Below, one piece after another: positions 1 through 12,882 of a stretch of 64,000 nt of DNA (its first letter is position 1; the number at the start of each line of letters is the position of its first letter). The translations under genes were made by a program, and so were the position numbers. The notes under the pieces are model-generated. The model searched no databases. It saw nothing but the letters and a program-made list of their open reading frames with translations, and was not told the origin of the DNA. The DNA comes from Rhizophagus irregularis (lineage: Eukaryota > Glomeromycota > Glomeromycetes > Glomerales > Glomeraceae), in the NCBI RefSeq assembly GCF_026210795.1, contig NC_089433.1:620001-684000 (forward strand), given 5' to 3'.

Positions 1-3000
1 ATTTATGATATTTATGACAGTTAGTAACTCTGGCAGTAATAACTCGGAAAAATTCGGACTAAATCACTAGCTTCCGAATACGAAAATTTGTAGATTTATC
101 ACGTGTACGGTATACCTTTACTATGAAAAACCTGAAACGGATAACGGATACATAAGATAATCAGTTGCACGTTGGAGAGATTAAACATTTTTATTCCTTT
201 TACCGAAAAAAAAACGAATTTATTTTTTAAATTGATAAATTAAGTTATTTTATCGATAATTAATAATTACAGTTAATATATTTTCAACAAAATTAAAAAG
301 TTCTATATCATTATTTGGCAAGATTTACATGCCTAAAAATTGATCCTTTAACTTATTAATGTTTAAAAAATCGTTACATTTTTAACTTTATTAATATTTA
401 ATAATTATTTTTTTAAAAAATATACAAATATACAAAAATATTAAAAAAAACACCCATGAATTTTCTTAATTTGGTGATCCATCAGTAAACCATTGGACAA
501 AAAAAAAACAATTTACTCTTTTAATACGTGAAAAAAAAAAACTTATTCCTCATCTAATCCTATTCCTAACCCTAACCCACATGCCTTATTTCTTACCTTT
601 TTTTAAAAAATCCCTTTTCTTCCTTTTTCTTTTTTTTTAGAATTTGATTATTTCCTTAAAAAAATTTAAATTTTGATTATTTCTTAAAAGTAACTTTTCT
701 TTGTGCTTTTTTTTTCTTACCTTTTTTTTTAAAAAAAATCTCTTTTCTCCCTTTTTTCTTTTTTTTTAAATTTGATCATTCCTTTTTCCCGCTTTCCATC
801 ATTTTCTATTAAAAAATTCTATTAAAAAGTAAATATTTCATATGCTTTTTTGTTCTTACCTTTTTTTTAAAAAATCCCTTTTCTTTTATTTTTAAAAATA
901 AATTTGATTATTCTTTTTTGCCGCCAATGATCAAATTTATGGTTTACCGACAGTTCACCATACTAAAGCTTATTACTATAACGGTTAAGCTATCCCAAAA
1001 CCCCCAAACCTCAAATTATCATTTCGCCACCGATTATTCTTATAATAAATCATTATCATTTATTATACCAATAACTTAAAGTTATTGTAACTGCTCTTAA
1101 GAGGATCCGAGGCTTGTGGAGTTTTTTTATTCAAAGGATGCCTGGATGCCTTGCCAGAGCCTTGCCGGCTTGCCCCAAGAAAAATCTTATTTTTCATACT
1201 TACTAGGAGAGATATGTGTAGTATGGTTCCAAACATTCCATATTGTTTCGTATGGTTTCGTATTTAGCTTGACATTCTTAATGTCAAACTCATAATGGCA
1301 ATTGTTGTGGTCAAATTTGCCATTTTTCAAAATGACTTTGGTTATTTGCGCTATAAAATTTAAAGAAAGATTGACACCATTAAAAGTCATCTTAAGTATC
1401 ATTTCAAATGACCCTCGCCAACGCTGATATGATCATAACGCTGGTAGGATCATTGTAATTTAACACAATGTAGAGGGGCTTAATAGAATATCTTATTTTC
1501 TTTTCACGATCATATATATATACCTGTCCGCACTTATATAAATAATGATTTTTTGGGACAAATTAATTTTAATAAGTTGAGTAACAAAAAAAGATTTTAT
1601 TGAAAAAAATATATATATCATGTCTGATATACAGTGACTATACTATATCCGTTAAATTACTATAAAAAATTTTCTTTCCAATACTTATAATAAAAGCATT
1701 CGTAATCATTGTGTTAAATCAAGATAAACTATTTAATTTGAAAATTTTTTTTAATTAGATGAATATATATTTACGGTATATACATATAAAAAAATTTTTA
1801 TTTAAAAAAAAACATACCTAATTTCATTCATTTATATCATTGTGAGAGTATTGGGGGTAAGAAACAAGAGGAGATGCCTGGTAGTGGGTCTCATAAGAAA
1901 AGTTGATTGCGTAGTGTTATTTCCAAATGTAACCGTTAACTCGGTTTTTTCTTTGGCGGCGCGAATTTTGCCGCAGTCGCCATCTTAAACGAGAAATTTT
2001 ATTCCCGAAATGATTACAAAAAAAAAAATTTTTTTTTTTTTTTGAAATTACAAGTCAAATAGTTACCACAAGGTAACAATATTGTATATTCGTTTTATTT
2101 CTTTAAAAAACGTCCTTTTTGCTCCTTTCATAACGGGTTTCTTTGTTGAGGAAAATAAGGGGGGGGGAAGGAGTTGTTAAAGGTTGTAAAGGAATGTCGG
2201 GGGTTTTTTTTTCTTTCTAAACCATTTTTATTTCTAGAAACAAAAAAAAAAAAAAAAAGGAGTTTCAAATTTCGAAAAAAAAAAAATTTTTTTTTTTTTT
2301 AAAAAAAAAGAAAGAAAAAAAAAATGAAAGAAGGTAAAGGAACCGTTATACATTACCAAAGTAATTTTTTTTTTCTCTCAAAAACTCCTCCATTTTTATG
2401 TGAAAATATTTACGGAATTTTCGGAGTTTTTTGATCTACCAAAAAAAAATTCAATTGTTTAATTGTTACCAAAAAATAGTAATTTTATTTTTTATTCTTC
2501 ACATCAATGACAACATCAATTAGTATTATCAGGTATAAATGATCATTAATAATATGGTTAATATGGTTAATATGGTAACAATATGTGATAATTAATGCGG
2601 TGATAAAAGAATTATGATGAAATTGTGGCAATTACAAAAAGATTGTGTATGTTACATCAACATCCTATAATAAGTTGAGATCTGTTTTTGTCTTTGTCTT
2701 TAATTTTTGGAATTTTTTTTTTTTGATATTCTCACTTTCGCGTGATCTTTTTTTTTAAAGTTTTGTAAAACATTATACTTATCAGTTATCATACTATCAT
2801 AATTATCATAATTATCATAATTTAAACTTTCAACCCTTTTTTACATTTGCATATGAAACTTGGTAACAGGTGAATATGATATATATGATAATTATCGATC
2901 GATAATTCGATAATGAAGGATAAATTAAAATTAGATCCGTAGTAAATTATGTAATACGAAAAAAAGATGACCATGAATTAATTCCCGATTTCATAGAATG

Positions 3001-3912
3001 ATATTATTAATATAGTAAATTAAATTATTATTTTATTATTTTATCGAGAGAGAAATTAAGAAAAAAAAAATTGTTTTTTTTTATAAATTATAAATCAAAA
3101 AGAAATAATATATATATGTATATGTATATGTGTATATTATATATATACATTATTAAAATAAATCAATTCAATAAGAATGTATATTATATATATACATTAT
3201 TAAAATAAATCAAATACGATAAGAATGTATATTATATATATATACATTATTAAAATAAATCAATATAATAAGAAAATAAATAGAAAAAATAAAAAAAAGA
3301 ATATAAAAAAAAAATAAAAAAATAAACATTAGATAATAAAAAATAAACATTAATAAAATATTTTTTTTTCGCGAATCTTTATATAAAAGAAAAAAATTAT
3401 TCGCGATTAAAAACAAAAAATTAAATTACAATAAAATACAAAATACGATGATTTGTTATTATTATTATTATTATTAAAAAATAATTTCTATGCCCAATAC
3501 AAGTAAAAAGTATTCTATGTAGAAAAAAAAAAAAAAAATAATGAGAAAAAAAGGAATTCTATCCAAGAAATACCCTCTATATAAAAAAGAAATAGAAAAT
3601 AGAAATAGAAAATAGAAAAATGTCCATGAAATATCAATGTAATATACGTGTAATACAAAAAAAAAATTGTTCAGATATATATAAAAAAAAAAAATTGTGT
3701 AATATATAAAAAATATGCAAATAAAAATATTGTCCAATGAAATAATGTCCCAGTGAAATAACAAAGTGATAATACAAATAAAGAAAAAAAAAAAGAAAAA
3801 TAATTAATTTTTTTTTTTGTTGTGTATATATGTACAACTAAATGTCCATTTCTATGTATATGAATAAAAAAAAAAAAAAAGATCTATAGTAAATTTTTAC
3901 CCTAAAGAAGTT
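1..3912. other. AT-rich intergenic DNA, no recognised gene
   Basis: The stretch is dominated by A and T tracts, including repeated C-poor pyrimidine runs around 600-900 and long A/T blocks at 2020-2320. The only open frame without strong sequence bias is a 71-codon one on the minus strand (1187-1402); it matches no family I know and has no convincing gene context. A slightly GC-richer patch at 1100-1180 carries a repeated GCCTTGCC motif of unknown meaning. I see no RNA gene. Confidence 0.5.
3131..3273. repeat. Three-copy tandem repeat, about 48 bp unit
   Basis: Three consecutive copies share a TATATATA palindromic core followed by an ACATTATTAAAATAAATCAA block. They differ mainly in the few bases before AATAAG/GATAAG. 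The array lies downstream of the BTB-protein gene, which points toward it. Confidence 0.75.
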
Positions 3913-5340
3913 TCATTCATCTTTGCGTTGTAATACAACAAAAGTTGCCAACTCTTTTGTATGAAATTCTTCATCATATAAATAATTCATTTTATCGAAA
4001 TTATCAAAAGTATAATTATTATCTTTTAATATGATAGGAATTTTTGTAATAGAAATGATCTCATATTCAGGTTTGTAATCACAATTTTGAGAGGCAGCGG
4101 AAGAAACATAAAAATTATTTTGTGTAGAAGTAGAAGATTTTGGGGTACGAGTAATTGGAGTATAACTAGTTGTGGGAGTACGAGAGGCAGAGGTAGTTGT
4201 TGTATTACAAGGATTATAAATAATAGGAACTATTTCAGATGAATCACCGGAAGAATTAGAATTTAAAGAAATATTATCGGAATTGAAACGATTTCTTTGA
4301 TGTAAAGAAGAAATTGAATAAGAAGATGAGTTCGATCTTCTTATACCAATAACATTAGAAGTAACAATTTCTTCACCATCAACAAAATCGGGTTCATCAT
4401 TACTTAATCTTTCAATAGGAATTACTTTATACTTAGGGGAGGTGGTATGTATTTTTACGCGATGGGAAATTAAAGTTTGTAATGGTTTAATACCATAAAA
4501 ACTTGCTTCATAATCTAATTTTTGTAAAATGCTTAATGGGATGGAGTTTGGTAAAGTGCCAGTCCTTAAAAATGATAAAATATAATTGAATAATTCACCA
4601 TCTCTATCGATGAATAATTCTTCTGGCCAAGGATATTGAGGATGAGCTGAAGAAGGGGGTAAATTAGGGGATCGAAATATGAAAAATAATTCGGATAAAT
4701 AAGAAGGATATGTACATAATGTTTGTTGTGTTGTCATATAAGTAATTCCTCCCACATTTAATTTTATAGCAACCGGATGAACGAAACTAAAAAAGAAAAA
4801 AGAAAATTTTAATTAGAAAATTATCCTTAAATATAGATTTAATTTCTTGATAATAAATAAATTTTACCTTGGAGTAACAGGAGAGAATTTTGGCTTATTA
4901 AAGATATTGTTTATGCTATACCTTTTATAATTATTTTTAGTATGAGGAAATGGATATGGATGCGATTGTTGTGGTTGATGATGTGGCTGATGATGTGGTT
5001 GATGATGTGAATGTTGTTGTGGTTGTTGTTGTGGTTGTGGTTGTGGTTGAATTGGTAATTGTGGTTTTGTATCAAATTGATAAAATGGTTTTAATGGTTT
5101 TTCTTTTGTTGAATTGAATTTGGATTCTGGAAGTGTAATTTTTGTATTTCCTTGAATGGGATTTAATTTAATTTCCCTGGTGATAATTTCTTCTTTAACA
5201 TTGGTCGTGTTAGTGATAATTGTTGAAGGTGTGATGGTTTCCTTTTTATTCTTTTTGGAAATTTTCGTAATTTTTGATATACAAATAAATGGTTTTTTAC
5301 ACTTTCCAAAGAACTTTTTTATTTTATTTGGAACGGCCAT
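3913..5340 (-). CDS. BTB/T1-domain (KCTD-like) protein, 2 exons
   Basis: Exon 1 runs 5340-4868 and exon 2 runs 4786-3913. The 81-bp intron starts GTAAAAT and ends TTTTAG. The joined frame gives 448 residues. The first 157 residues are basic (PNKIKKFFGKCKK) and then low complexity, with His-Gln-Pro repeats. Residues about 164-268 form a T1-type BTB domain: LNVGG, then YMTTQQTL, FIDRDGELF, ILSFLRTGTLP and EASFYGI are all typical of potassium-channel tetramerisation (KCTD) proteins. The intron falls just before the LNVGG strand, so the single open frame from 4755 understates the domain. The C-terminal 180 residues are Ser/Thr/Asn-rich and probably disordered. There are no channel membrane segments, so it is a soluble BTB adaptor, perhaps a Cullin-3 substrate adaptor as for many KCTDs. 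That role is inference. Confidence 0.85.
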
Positions 5341-7380
5341 TTTTTTTTTTTAATATTCCTTAAAATAAAAAGATGTATTTAATAAAATATAAACAAAAGA
5401 TAAAATATAAAAAAAATTATTTACAATTTTACAAAATTGAATTTTCTTTTTTTTAATTTTTTTTTTATATATAACTAAAAAAAAAGTATATATAAAAAAA
5501 AATAAATAAAAAAAAAATTATATTTTAAGAGAAGAGAAAAAAAAAAAACTTTATTATCTCGAAATTCGAGATATGAAGTAAAGAAAAGAAGAGAAAAAAA
5601 AAAAATTTTAAATGGATTTTCAGATGCTTGATATTTATAATTTTTTTTCAAAAAAAGAGATAAGGCGGGAAACATAAAATATCATGTTATTCTTGTGTGG
5701 TGATACATGAATTTAAAATGTATATGACGTAGAATGCACGTATGACAAGTTTTAAAAAAAAGAGACAAAAAAAAAATTTTTTTTTTTTTATTGTTTCATG
5801 TAAAATAAAGTGGGGGATATTCATTCTTTATTATAAAAAAAAAAAAAATTAAAATAATATAATATAATATATATACATATATATACAGTATATTATATAT
5901 ATATATATATATATATTATTATATTGTATTCTTTGTTGATATAACCAAATTTAATCTTTTCATACAGTTATAAAAAAATTTTTTTCTTTTTCTTTTTCTT
6001 TTTTTATAATAAGGAATACTTTAAACTTTACAAGAACAAGCGGAATAAGGTAATAATAATGTATGATGTAAATCATGACCTCTAAAGAGATTTCAATAAA
6101 TCAAAATATGGTAAATTAAAAACTAATAATGAAAATTTTTCAATCTCCGTTATTTTAAAATAAATATTAACTCTTACTAATAAGTCAATAACAGGAACAT
6201 AACAGGTAAATATACATTTATTTGGATGGAACCGTTGGATAAATTAAGCGTAATTGATAAAATTTAAAGTTTTTTTTTTTATGTACTCTTTTTTCTTCTT
6301 TAAAAGATTTTAAAAATGAATTATAATCTTCTACTCTTTTAAGTAATAAAATAAAAACTTTAAATTTAAAAAAGGGAAAATCATAACCGTAAAGGATATT
6401 ATTTATTAATAATTAACTTAAATCTTTTTTTTTTTAAATGGAAGTAAAAAAAAAAAAAAATTTTTTTTTTTTAAAGTTGGATTAATCTTTCATTGTAAAA
6501 AATATAAAAAAAATATAAAAAAATATAAAAAAAAATAAATAAATATATTTATGTATTTATATCTATGTTAAAAATATAATTAGATTTTCACTTTTTCCTT
6601 TGAAAGGATAGAAATGCATCTAATAAATATTTATATAGAGAAGAAGAAAAAAGGAAATCTTAAAAAGCAAACGCGAGATGATTTAAAATAATATTTTCTT
6701 TTTTTTTTAAAAGGAGAAAAAAAATAAAAAAAAAAAGAGATGGAAAAAAATAAAATTTTAGATTTTCTATTGTAATACTACAATGAAAAAAATAGATATA
6801 CAAGTTTTTTTTTTCTCTTATCTTTTCTTTTACCCTATGTGAGAAAAAAAAAAAAAAAAAGAATATTGGTCATATGTGAAATCTGCAAGGAAGTTCGGTT
6901 TCAAAAGATGCATACTTTTTGACGTAGCAATTCAAGTATAAGTTCTAGTAAATTCCATATTTAAATTAACTAAATATATAAAAATAAGTTGACAATGAAC
7001 CTAAATTAATTTTTATTAAGATAAGCTTAATTCTGCCATGTGGAGATTTTGTACTTGGATAGACACCAACAAATATTGTAAATACGGTAATAATCCCGTT
7101 ATTTTATTATTAAAAAAGTAAATTTTACGACTCTTACAAAGTATAAAGTAATTTAAAGTAATTTTTGAAATTAATTTACCTAATTTACTATAATTTACTA
7201 GTAAACCCAATTAAGTTATTTTTACTTGTTTATTACCTAAATAAAGAAATCTTCCTGCCATGTAAGAACCTCCTCTTTTTTAATTGAAATGTTTCAAATC
7301 TTAATACAAAAATTAAAAAAATGTAATAAATTTCATGTATGTATGATTTACGTATTTACATATAAATTCATGTATGAATA

Positions 7381-7456
7381 TGAAATTCATGTATAAAATT
7401 CATGTATAAATTTCATGTATAAATTTCATGTATAAATTTCATGTATAAATTCATGT
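7381..7456. repeat. Minisatellite, about 14 bp unit
   Basis: About five to six copies of TTCATGTATAAAT occur in tandem, with one-base length differences between copies. Related TTCATGTATG motifs precede it from about 7330. It is non-coding. Confidence 0.8.
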
Positions 7457-9297
7457 ACAAATTTATCCAATTACCAATAAAATACCAATAATAACCGTGA
7501 CTATATCATGTGAATTCGATAATCTTTATTTGTAAAATTCTTTAAAAGCAATCGTTTTCTCTTTTTGGAATCACTTTAATGGTAGATCATTTCCTCTTTT
7601 AATCTTTCGAAACCGAATGAAACGATTAAAATTGATTAATATATCAGGAATCAAATGCATGGAGACCGTCCGTTGCATATTATGCGGAATAAAATCTTTT
7701 TTACTCCGGGAATTTATGAAAAAAGTTTTAATGAACTTTAAAATAAATAAATTAATTAAAATATTTTTTATTGCTTTTTAAGTACAATTACTCATTTTAA
7801 CTCATTACTCATTTTAACCGTTAAACAACAAGTTATTTTTATTCTCAAATGAAATTAAAATAAAACCTGTAAGTTTACAAGTCATGATCATTTAACTTTT
7901 TGCTTGTCGCCTGACTATATCATACGATACACAAACATTTTCTTTTTCTTTCTTTTATTCCCTCTTTTCTATTTCGTAAATGTAGTTTCTACTTTACTTT
8001 ACATATCATGGGATTATCTAATGCAGGAATCTTCTTTTTTGCATTTTCAAGTTAAATAAATCAATTTTGTTATCCTATGTCAAAAAAAATTGTACGGATG
8101 TTAATTTGTTAAATCTCCGATTAAAATTACTAATAAGCTTTTTTTTAAAAGTATTGAAAGGTTTGATTTTCTTTGTTTCTATCTATTTTGTCAAATGATT
8201 ATAATTCGATTGTTTTATCTTCCAATAATAACTTTTACCCTGTATATGGATTTTTCTTGGCAAAAAAAAAAAAAAAGAATAAATCTTTTATTTCTTATAT
8301 GGAACATAATGTTTGTATACTCTCTAGGCATCGTTTAAAAGAAAAACCTGTTCTTTTTTTCTTTTTTTTCTTGTGATATGTAATACTAAGAATATTCTAG
8401 GTATTTTATATAATTTTAGTAAAAAATAAATTAAATGATCTTAACATTTCTATCAAGAAGTTCTTGATCGAAAAAGTGTAAATCCCCCTTTTATATTTTC
8501 ATCATGTGATCCAAAAAAAAAAAAGGCGAAAAAAATCTGCGCCGAAATCGTTGAAAGGAAGTAGGGAACGATGGACCGTGTAACAATCATGAAGTTTAAA
8601 ACATGAAACTCAATACGGGGTTTTCGGGTTTTTCTTTATTATAAATATACTACCCAATCATTTTCTTGATTTTCCCGGAATTTTTTAAAGCCCGTAAGGT
8701 TTTATAGTAATTATAGTAACATCTATCACATCTTTCCGTAAAAAAAAATTATGTAAAAATAAATTTTGAGTTTTAAGTAGATCTTTTTTTTAAAAAAAGA
8801 CAATAGAATTAACGCGGAAACGTGGCATGTTCAGTACATCAAAGACTGTCCCGAATCGGTTTGATAATTCCTTTATTATAATTATTCTTAATAATAAATG
8901 TTATAACAATGATAATAATAACAAAAACTTCAAACATTTTAAAATTAAAATATAATAAATTATTTATTTCCCTTTTTTCCTTTTTACATTTTACTTCACT
9001 CAAACAAATTAATAATTTTACACTCAAACAATTAATCTTTACTCAAACAATTAAATGTAAGATATTTCTTATTCTGTCCAATGTCCATTCTTTTCACGTG
9101 ATTCTAATGCATAATTCAATTTATTATACTTACAAATAATTGATCATTCATTCATGTATTAATTCTTATATATTGCCTAATATACAAAAGAAATAAAAAA
9201 TTTTCCTTAATTAATTTGAAACTAACTTGATTGAGTGAACGATTATTATATTTAAAAATTTGGGTTTGTATAGGTTCGTACAAATAATGTACTGTAA

Positions 9298-9655
9298 TCC
9301 TAAACCAAAACTGTTCCACATCTCAAAATTAATAATCTAGTTTTTATTTTTAAGAATAATTGGATTTGAAAATAGGTTCGTAATCCTAAATTGTAAAATT
9401 GAAAAGAAAGAAAATAAAGCCAATGATGTAACCAATAATTTATTTTTGGTTAGGCAGTTTCAAACCTCAAACAATAATCTCATTATTAAAAAAAAAACTA
9501 GATTATTAGCCAAGATGTGGAACAGTTTTGGTTTAGGATTCAAATCTTTTAAAGATTATTAATTGAAGATGTGGAACACAGTTTTGGTTTTAGGACTACG
9601 AATCCAATTTTTTTTTTAAACATAGTCTTAAAAAAAACTAGATTATTAATTTTTT
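9298..9655. mobile_element. MITE-like inverted repeat with an extra partial copy
   Basis: The arm at 9298-9350 (TAAACCAAAACTGTTCCACA, then AATAATCTAG and a T run) recurs inverted at 9492-9539, with about 48 bp at high identity and a spacer of about 140 bp. A third, diverged copy of the right arm follows at 9558-9594, and another ACTAGATTATTAAT lies at 9639-9653. This is a fold-back or MITE structure with a partial second insertion. No clear target duplication was found. Confidence 0.65.
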
Positions 9656-9919
9656 CAGATTTTCCAACCAATTAAATGTTTCAACCAATTAAATGAGAAG
9701 TAATTCCTCAAATATCGATAATAAAACGGAAACACATTTTTTGTAACACATTATACTGGTGGTTGTGTTCCCAAGTTGTTGAGTCATAGAACTGAATGTA
9801 CAGAAAAAAAGGGAAGATCTATTATTTGATGAAGATTTCTTTTATTGTGTATGAAAATATTTTTTTAAAAATAATAAAATTTTAAGGATTTATTCGATCA
9901 TACCTATTATAATTTGAGT

Positions 9920-10349
9920 ATCGTTCTCGAAATAATGACAAGGAATTTCGCTGCCTTTGGACCATTATAAGTACAGTCGCCTTCTGTTAGTACTTCCATT
10001 AAATGCTTTTTGTATCGTTCTCGGAAGAATGACAAGGAATTTCGCTGCCTTTGGACCATTATAAGCACAGTCGCTTTCTGTTAGTACTTCCATAAAATGC
10101 TTTTTGTATCAGAATGACAAAGAATTTCGCTGCCTTTAGACTGTTATAAGTACAGTCGCCTTCTGCTAGTACTTCCATTAAATGCTTTTTGTATTGTTCT
10201 CGGAAGAATGACAAGGAGTTCGCTGCCTTGCCTCTGAACCGTTATAAGTACAGTCGCCTTTTGCTAGTACTTCCATTAAATGCTTTTTGTATCGTTCTCG
10301 GAAGAATGACAAGGAATTTCGCTGCCTTTAGACTGTTATAAGTACAGTT
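9920..10349. repeat. Minisatellite, 94 bp unit, about 4.6 copies
   Basis: Copies start at 9920, 10014, 10108, 10193 and 10291. Each holds ATCGTTCTCGGAAGAATGAC, then a block around TTTCGCTGCCTTTGGACC, TATAAGTACAGTCGCC and TACTTCCATTAAATGC. Copy 3 lacks about 9 bp (GTTCTCGGA) and copy 4 has a few extra bases. The unit is less AT-rich than its surroundings and has no open frame through all copies. Confidence 0.9.
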
Positions 10350-10680
10350 TTTCACTGTGGTCTCACCATTGCTAACTTAATTTCCCTCTAACTTTATAGC
10401 ACTATACAGGCGCCACCGAATAAATTCATATTATAATAATTAAAATCAGATCTTGGTGATTTTGGTTTATATAATTTTGACAAATGACTATCTCAACCAG
10501 AAAAAAATCTATACGAAAAAGATGATAATGCCAATAATATTGTTACGTAACAAAGTTTTTAAAAATAAATTTTCTACTAAAAACAAAACTTACACCATAA
10601 CATATCTCTTTATCCAAACCCATCCTTTGATGTGCCATGTTATCAAGATCGTATTGTGAATTCCATTATACATTCGGTAA

Positions 10681-10923
10681 TTACACAATAAATTTGGAAG
10701 GAATTTTGATTAAATTAATTACCCGTAATGACCCGTAATGACTTGTACTTCCAATAGTATGAAAATTTGGTTGGAAGCTTCCAATCCAAAATGGTTTTAT
10801 TAGAAAATTATGCTTCCAATCTTTCCAAAGATGCTTCCAATAGTGCTTCCATTCTTCTAAGAGCACGTCACTGCAGTTATAAACAATAGATTTTCCGGAG
10901 ATATCATTACTGCGTCCTCTCAA
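10681..10923 (-). repeat. Short GCTTCCAAT-type repeats
   Basis: Between about 10770 and 10860 a GCTTCCAAT motif recurs at roughly 12-15-base spacing. On the minus strand this gives an 80-codon open frame with a repeating Trp-Lys-His pattern (EEWKHYWKHLWKDWKHN). The repeat alone can explain the open frame, so I do not call a gene. Confidence 0.4.
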
Positions 10924-11232
10924 GACCAGTATATACTATGTCTTCGCTCGCATGTCCATCATACATCTTTTATAAGGTCATCAACATAAATCGAATACCT
11001 TTTAGATACTTTAATTGATTATGATTGATGGAATTTCTGGTATAACGAAATAAATTCTTGTAAAACATCATTATGTTGGAGATTTTTTTATTCAGCGTTT
11101 TATTCCAATTCCTCTCTTCGTATTCACCCTCCTCCTCTTCGACTGCTGCTTTCTGATATTGTTGTTTTATTTGTTGGGATTTGACATGGGGATTGCAACT
11201 GCGTAGACTCAGTTGTTACTCGGTTGATTATT

Positions 11233-12440
11233 TTAATAAATCCACCTTTCTGAATTACTATATTGTGAAGATAATTGTATGAATTTTGTTGAATTTATTA
11301 TCATCTTTGTTATTACTATTAATTTCTATTTACTATAATCTAAAGACCATAGTGCGGGTTGGCCAAAATTATAAACAATTTTGCTCACACTATGGCATTG
11401 GCTCGAGTTGACTTGAGTTCTGATTCAAGTTCTGACTCGATTTATTCTTTCAGGTGAAAAAATTCTTGATTCGTTTTACTCGAATTGTCCTGACTAATAT
11501 AGTAGTGATTGGAAGCATTAGGTTGTTGTTTTGTTGTGATTCTGAAACAACGAGTTACTCGGCAACCATCATTGTCGCTAAATTACGTGATTCAATCTGA
11601 AAAATATAATATTGTTATAATGAATAAGAGTTTATAGTTTTGCATTCATAAAAGTTAATTCAACAATTAAAGAAGAAAAATTATCTTACTTCACTTAAAA
11701 TTTCCAATGACTATGAGTATAAGCATTTGAAGTTATTTTTTAATTATGTTTACTTGTAAAGTTGCGAGAGTTATATAAACATTTTAAAGTAGCAGCTATT
11801 AACCTATTGATTATTTTTCCATCCTTCAATAAATCCATCTTTTCTAAATTACTATCAATATGGTAAAGGTAAGTAGTGGACAATCGATGTTTCACACCTA
11901 ACCGAATTTAACAATTCGTTTACAAAATGGGCTCCTTAACAATTCACGAGGACATCCATGTCGATAGATTATGTTCTCATAGAAAAACGCAATTATCGAT
12001 GTTATTTTAGCACCACCCGCAAACAAACGGGGTAATTGTATTGAATTTTCGTTGAATTCTTCATCATCATCTTTGTTATTACTATTGATTCCATTCACTA
12101 TAATAGTAGTTAGGTTGTTGTTTTGTTTATGATTCTGAAACAACGAGATACTCAGCAACCATCATTGTCGCTAAAATACGCGATTCAATCTGAAAAATAT
12201 TATTATAGTAAATAAAAATTTATAGTTTTGCATTTATAAAATTTAATTCAACAATTTAAAAAAGAAAAATTTTCTTACTTCGCTCAAAATTTCCAATGAT
12301 TATGAGTATGCACCGTATTTTTTAAAGTTATATTTTTAATTATGTTTACTGTGAGTCATGTAAACATTTTAAAGTGACAGCTGCTACTCTATTGATTATT
12401 GTTCCATTCTTAATAAATCCATCTTTCCAAATTTTGATAT
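11233..12440. repeat. Segmental tandem duplication, about 590 bp unit
   Basis: AATAAATCCA(T/C)CTTT recurs at about 11233, 11828 and 12410. The DNA in between is duplicated with clear divergence: GATTCTGAAACAACGAG, AACCATCATTGTCGCTAAA, TTATAGTTTTGCAT and AATTATGTTTAC occur in both units at matching offsets. The first unit contains a CATAGTG...CACTATG hairpin near 11350-11395 that is not conserved in the second. The second unit includes a gypsy-type integrase fragment. Confidence 0.75.
11898..12158 (-). pseudogene. Ty3/gypsy-type integrase fragment
   Basis: The frame contains AKITSIIAFFYENIIYRHGCPRELL in two stretches (IAFFYENIIYRHG and CPRELL), the segment that precedes the second catalytic Asp of Ty3/gypsy integrases. 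The expected SDxG follow-on is missing. In another frame right after it, GAHFVNELL can be read, so a small deletion with frameshift removed the catalytic Asp. The first half of the open frame, an Asn/Asp-rich stretch, has no integrase resemblance. It is a dead fragment inside a duplicated block. Confidence 0.55.
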
Positions 12441-12739
12441 AAATAATATTGTTTGTGAATTTATCGTTTTATGCAAGTATGCTATGATACATCATCTAAT
12501 GCAGGAAAGATGATATTTTGATTACTAATAAAGCATGATGAATGGAAACGCTTCTTTAATAAAAATGTTCGACTTTCCCCGTTCTTAATATCATACTATT
12601 TATGTAACGAAACAATGGGACCTAATTTAAAAAAATTATAAATTATTAAATAATTAAACTTGTTTGAAAAGAAGACACAAATAATGATAATTAAAATAAT
12701 TGAGGACCATGCAACCGAGAAGGTAGGACACATAAAAAT

Positions 12740-12882
12740 CAGGCTATTGTCGAGCGATATAATCGGACATTAGCTGAGAAGCTATTCAGGATAAGATGCG
12801 TTGGAATTTATGAGTCAGAGAGTACCACCTGGGTTGTGAACATCCCACGTATTGTGGATGAGCTGACATTTGCAATTTAGTA
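12740..12882 (+). pseudogene. DDE integrase C-terminal fragment
   Basis: One frame reads KNQAIVERYNRTLAEKLF followed by WVVNIPRIVDELT and then a stop (TAG). QAIVERxNRTL is the region around the catalytic Glu of retroviral-type integrases found in fungal elements. No frame upstream continues the core, so only about 45 residues survive. It resembles the intact minus-strand integrase at 62016-63053 in organisation (ITEKFNGDLTKNLF there), but the two are diverged. Confidence 0.6.

Larger units (their letters stand above)
5341..9919. other. AT-rich intergenic DNA with small repeats
   Basis: No coding region is recognised. Open frames here are short and made of homopolymer-derived Phe/Lys/Asn runs. 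The stretch holds TA dinucleotide arrays near 5855-5925, a small minisatellite at 7381-7456, and an inverted-repeat element at 9298-9540. The part just upstream of 5340 is expected to contain the promoter of the BTB gene, but no distinct motif can be called among the A/T runs. Confidence 0.5.

Noticed and set aside
564-580. Telomere-like CCTAACCCTAACCC
   Set aside because: Only about two units occur, embedded in ordinary intergenic DNA, so it is neither a chromosome end nor a convincing interstitial telomere block.
1187-1402. 71-codon minus-strand frame without low complexity
   Set aside because: No known family, no splice-linked continuation and no start support, so it is not called as a gene.
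3210-3837. Several minus-strand open frames rich in Phe, Tyr and Ile
   Set aside because: They are translations of A/T-rich low-complexity DNA with no domain, start context or splice structure.
9920-10349. CRISPR-like array
   Set aside because: Units are directly adjacent 94-bp copies with no unique spacers, in a eukaryotic setting.
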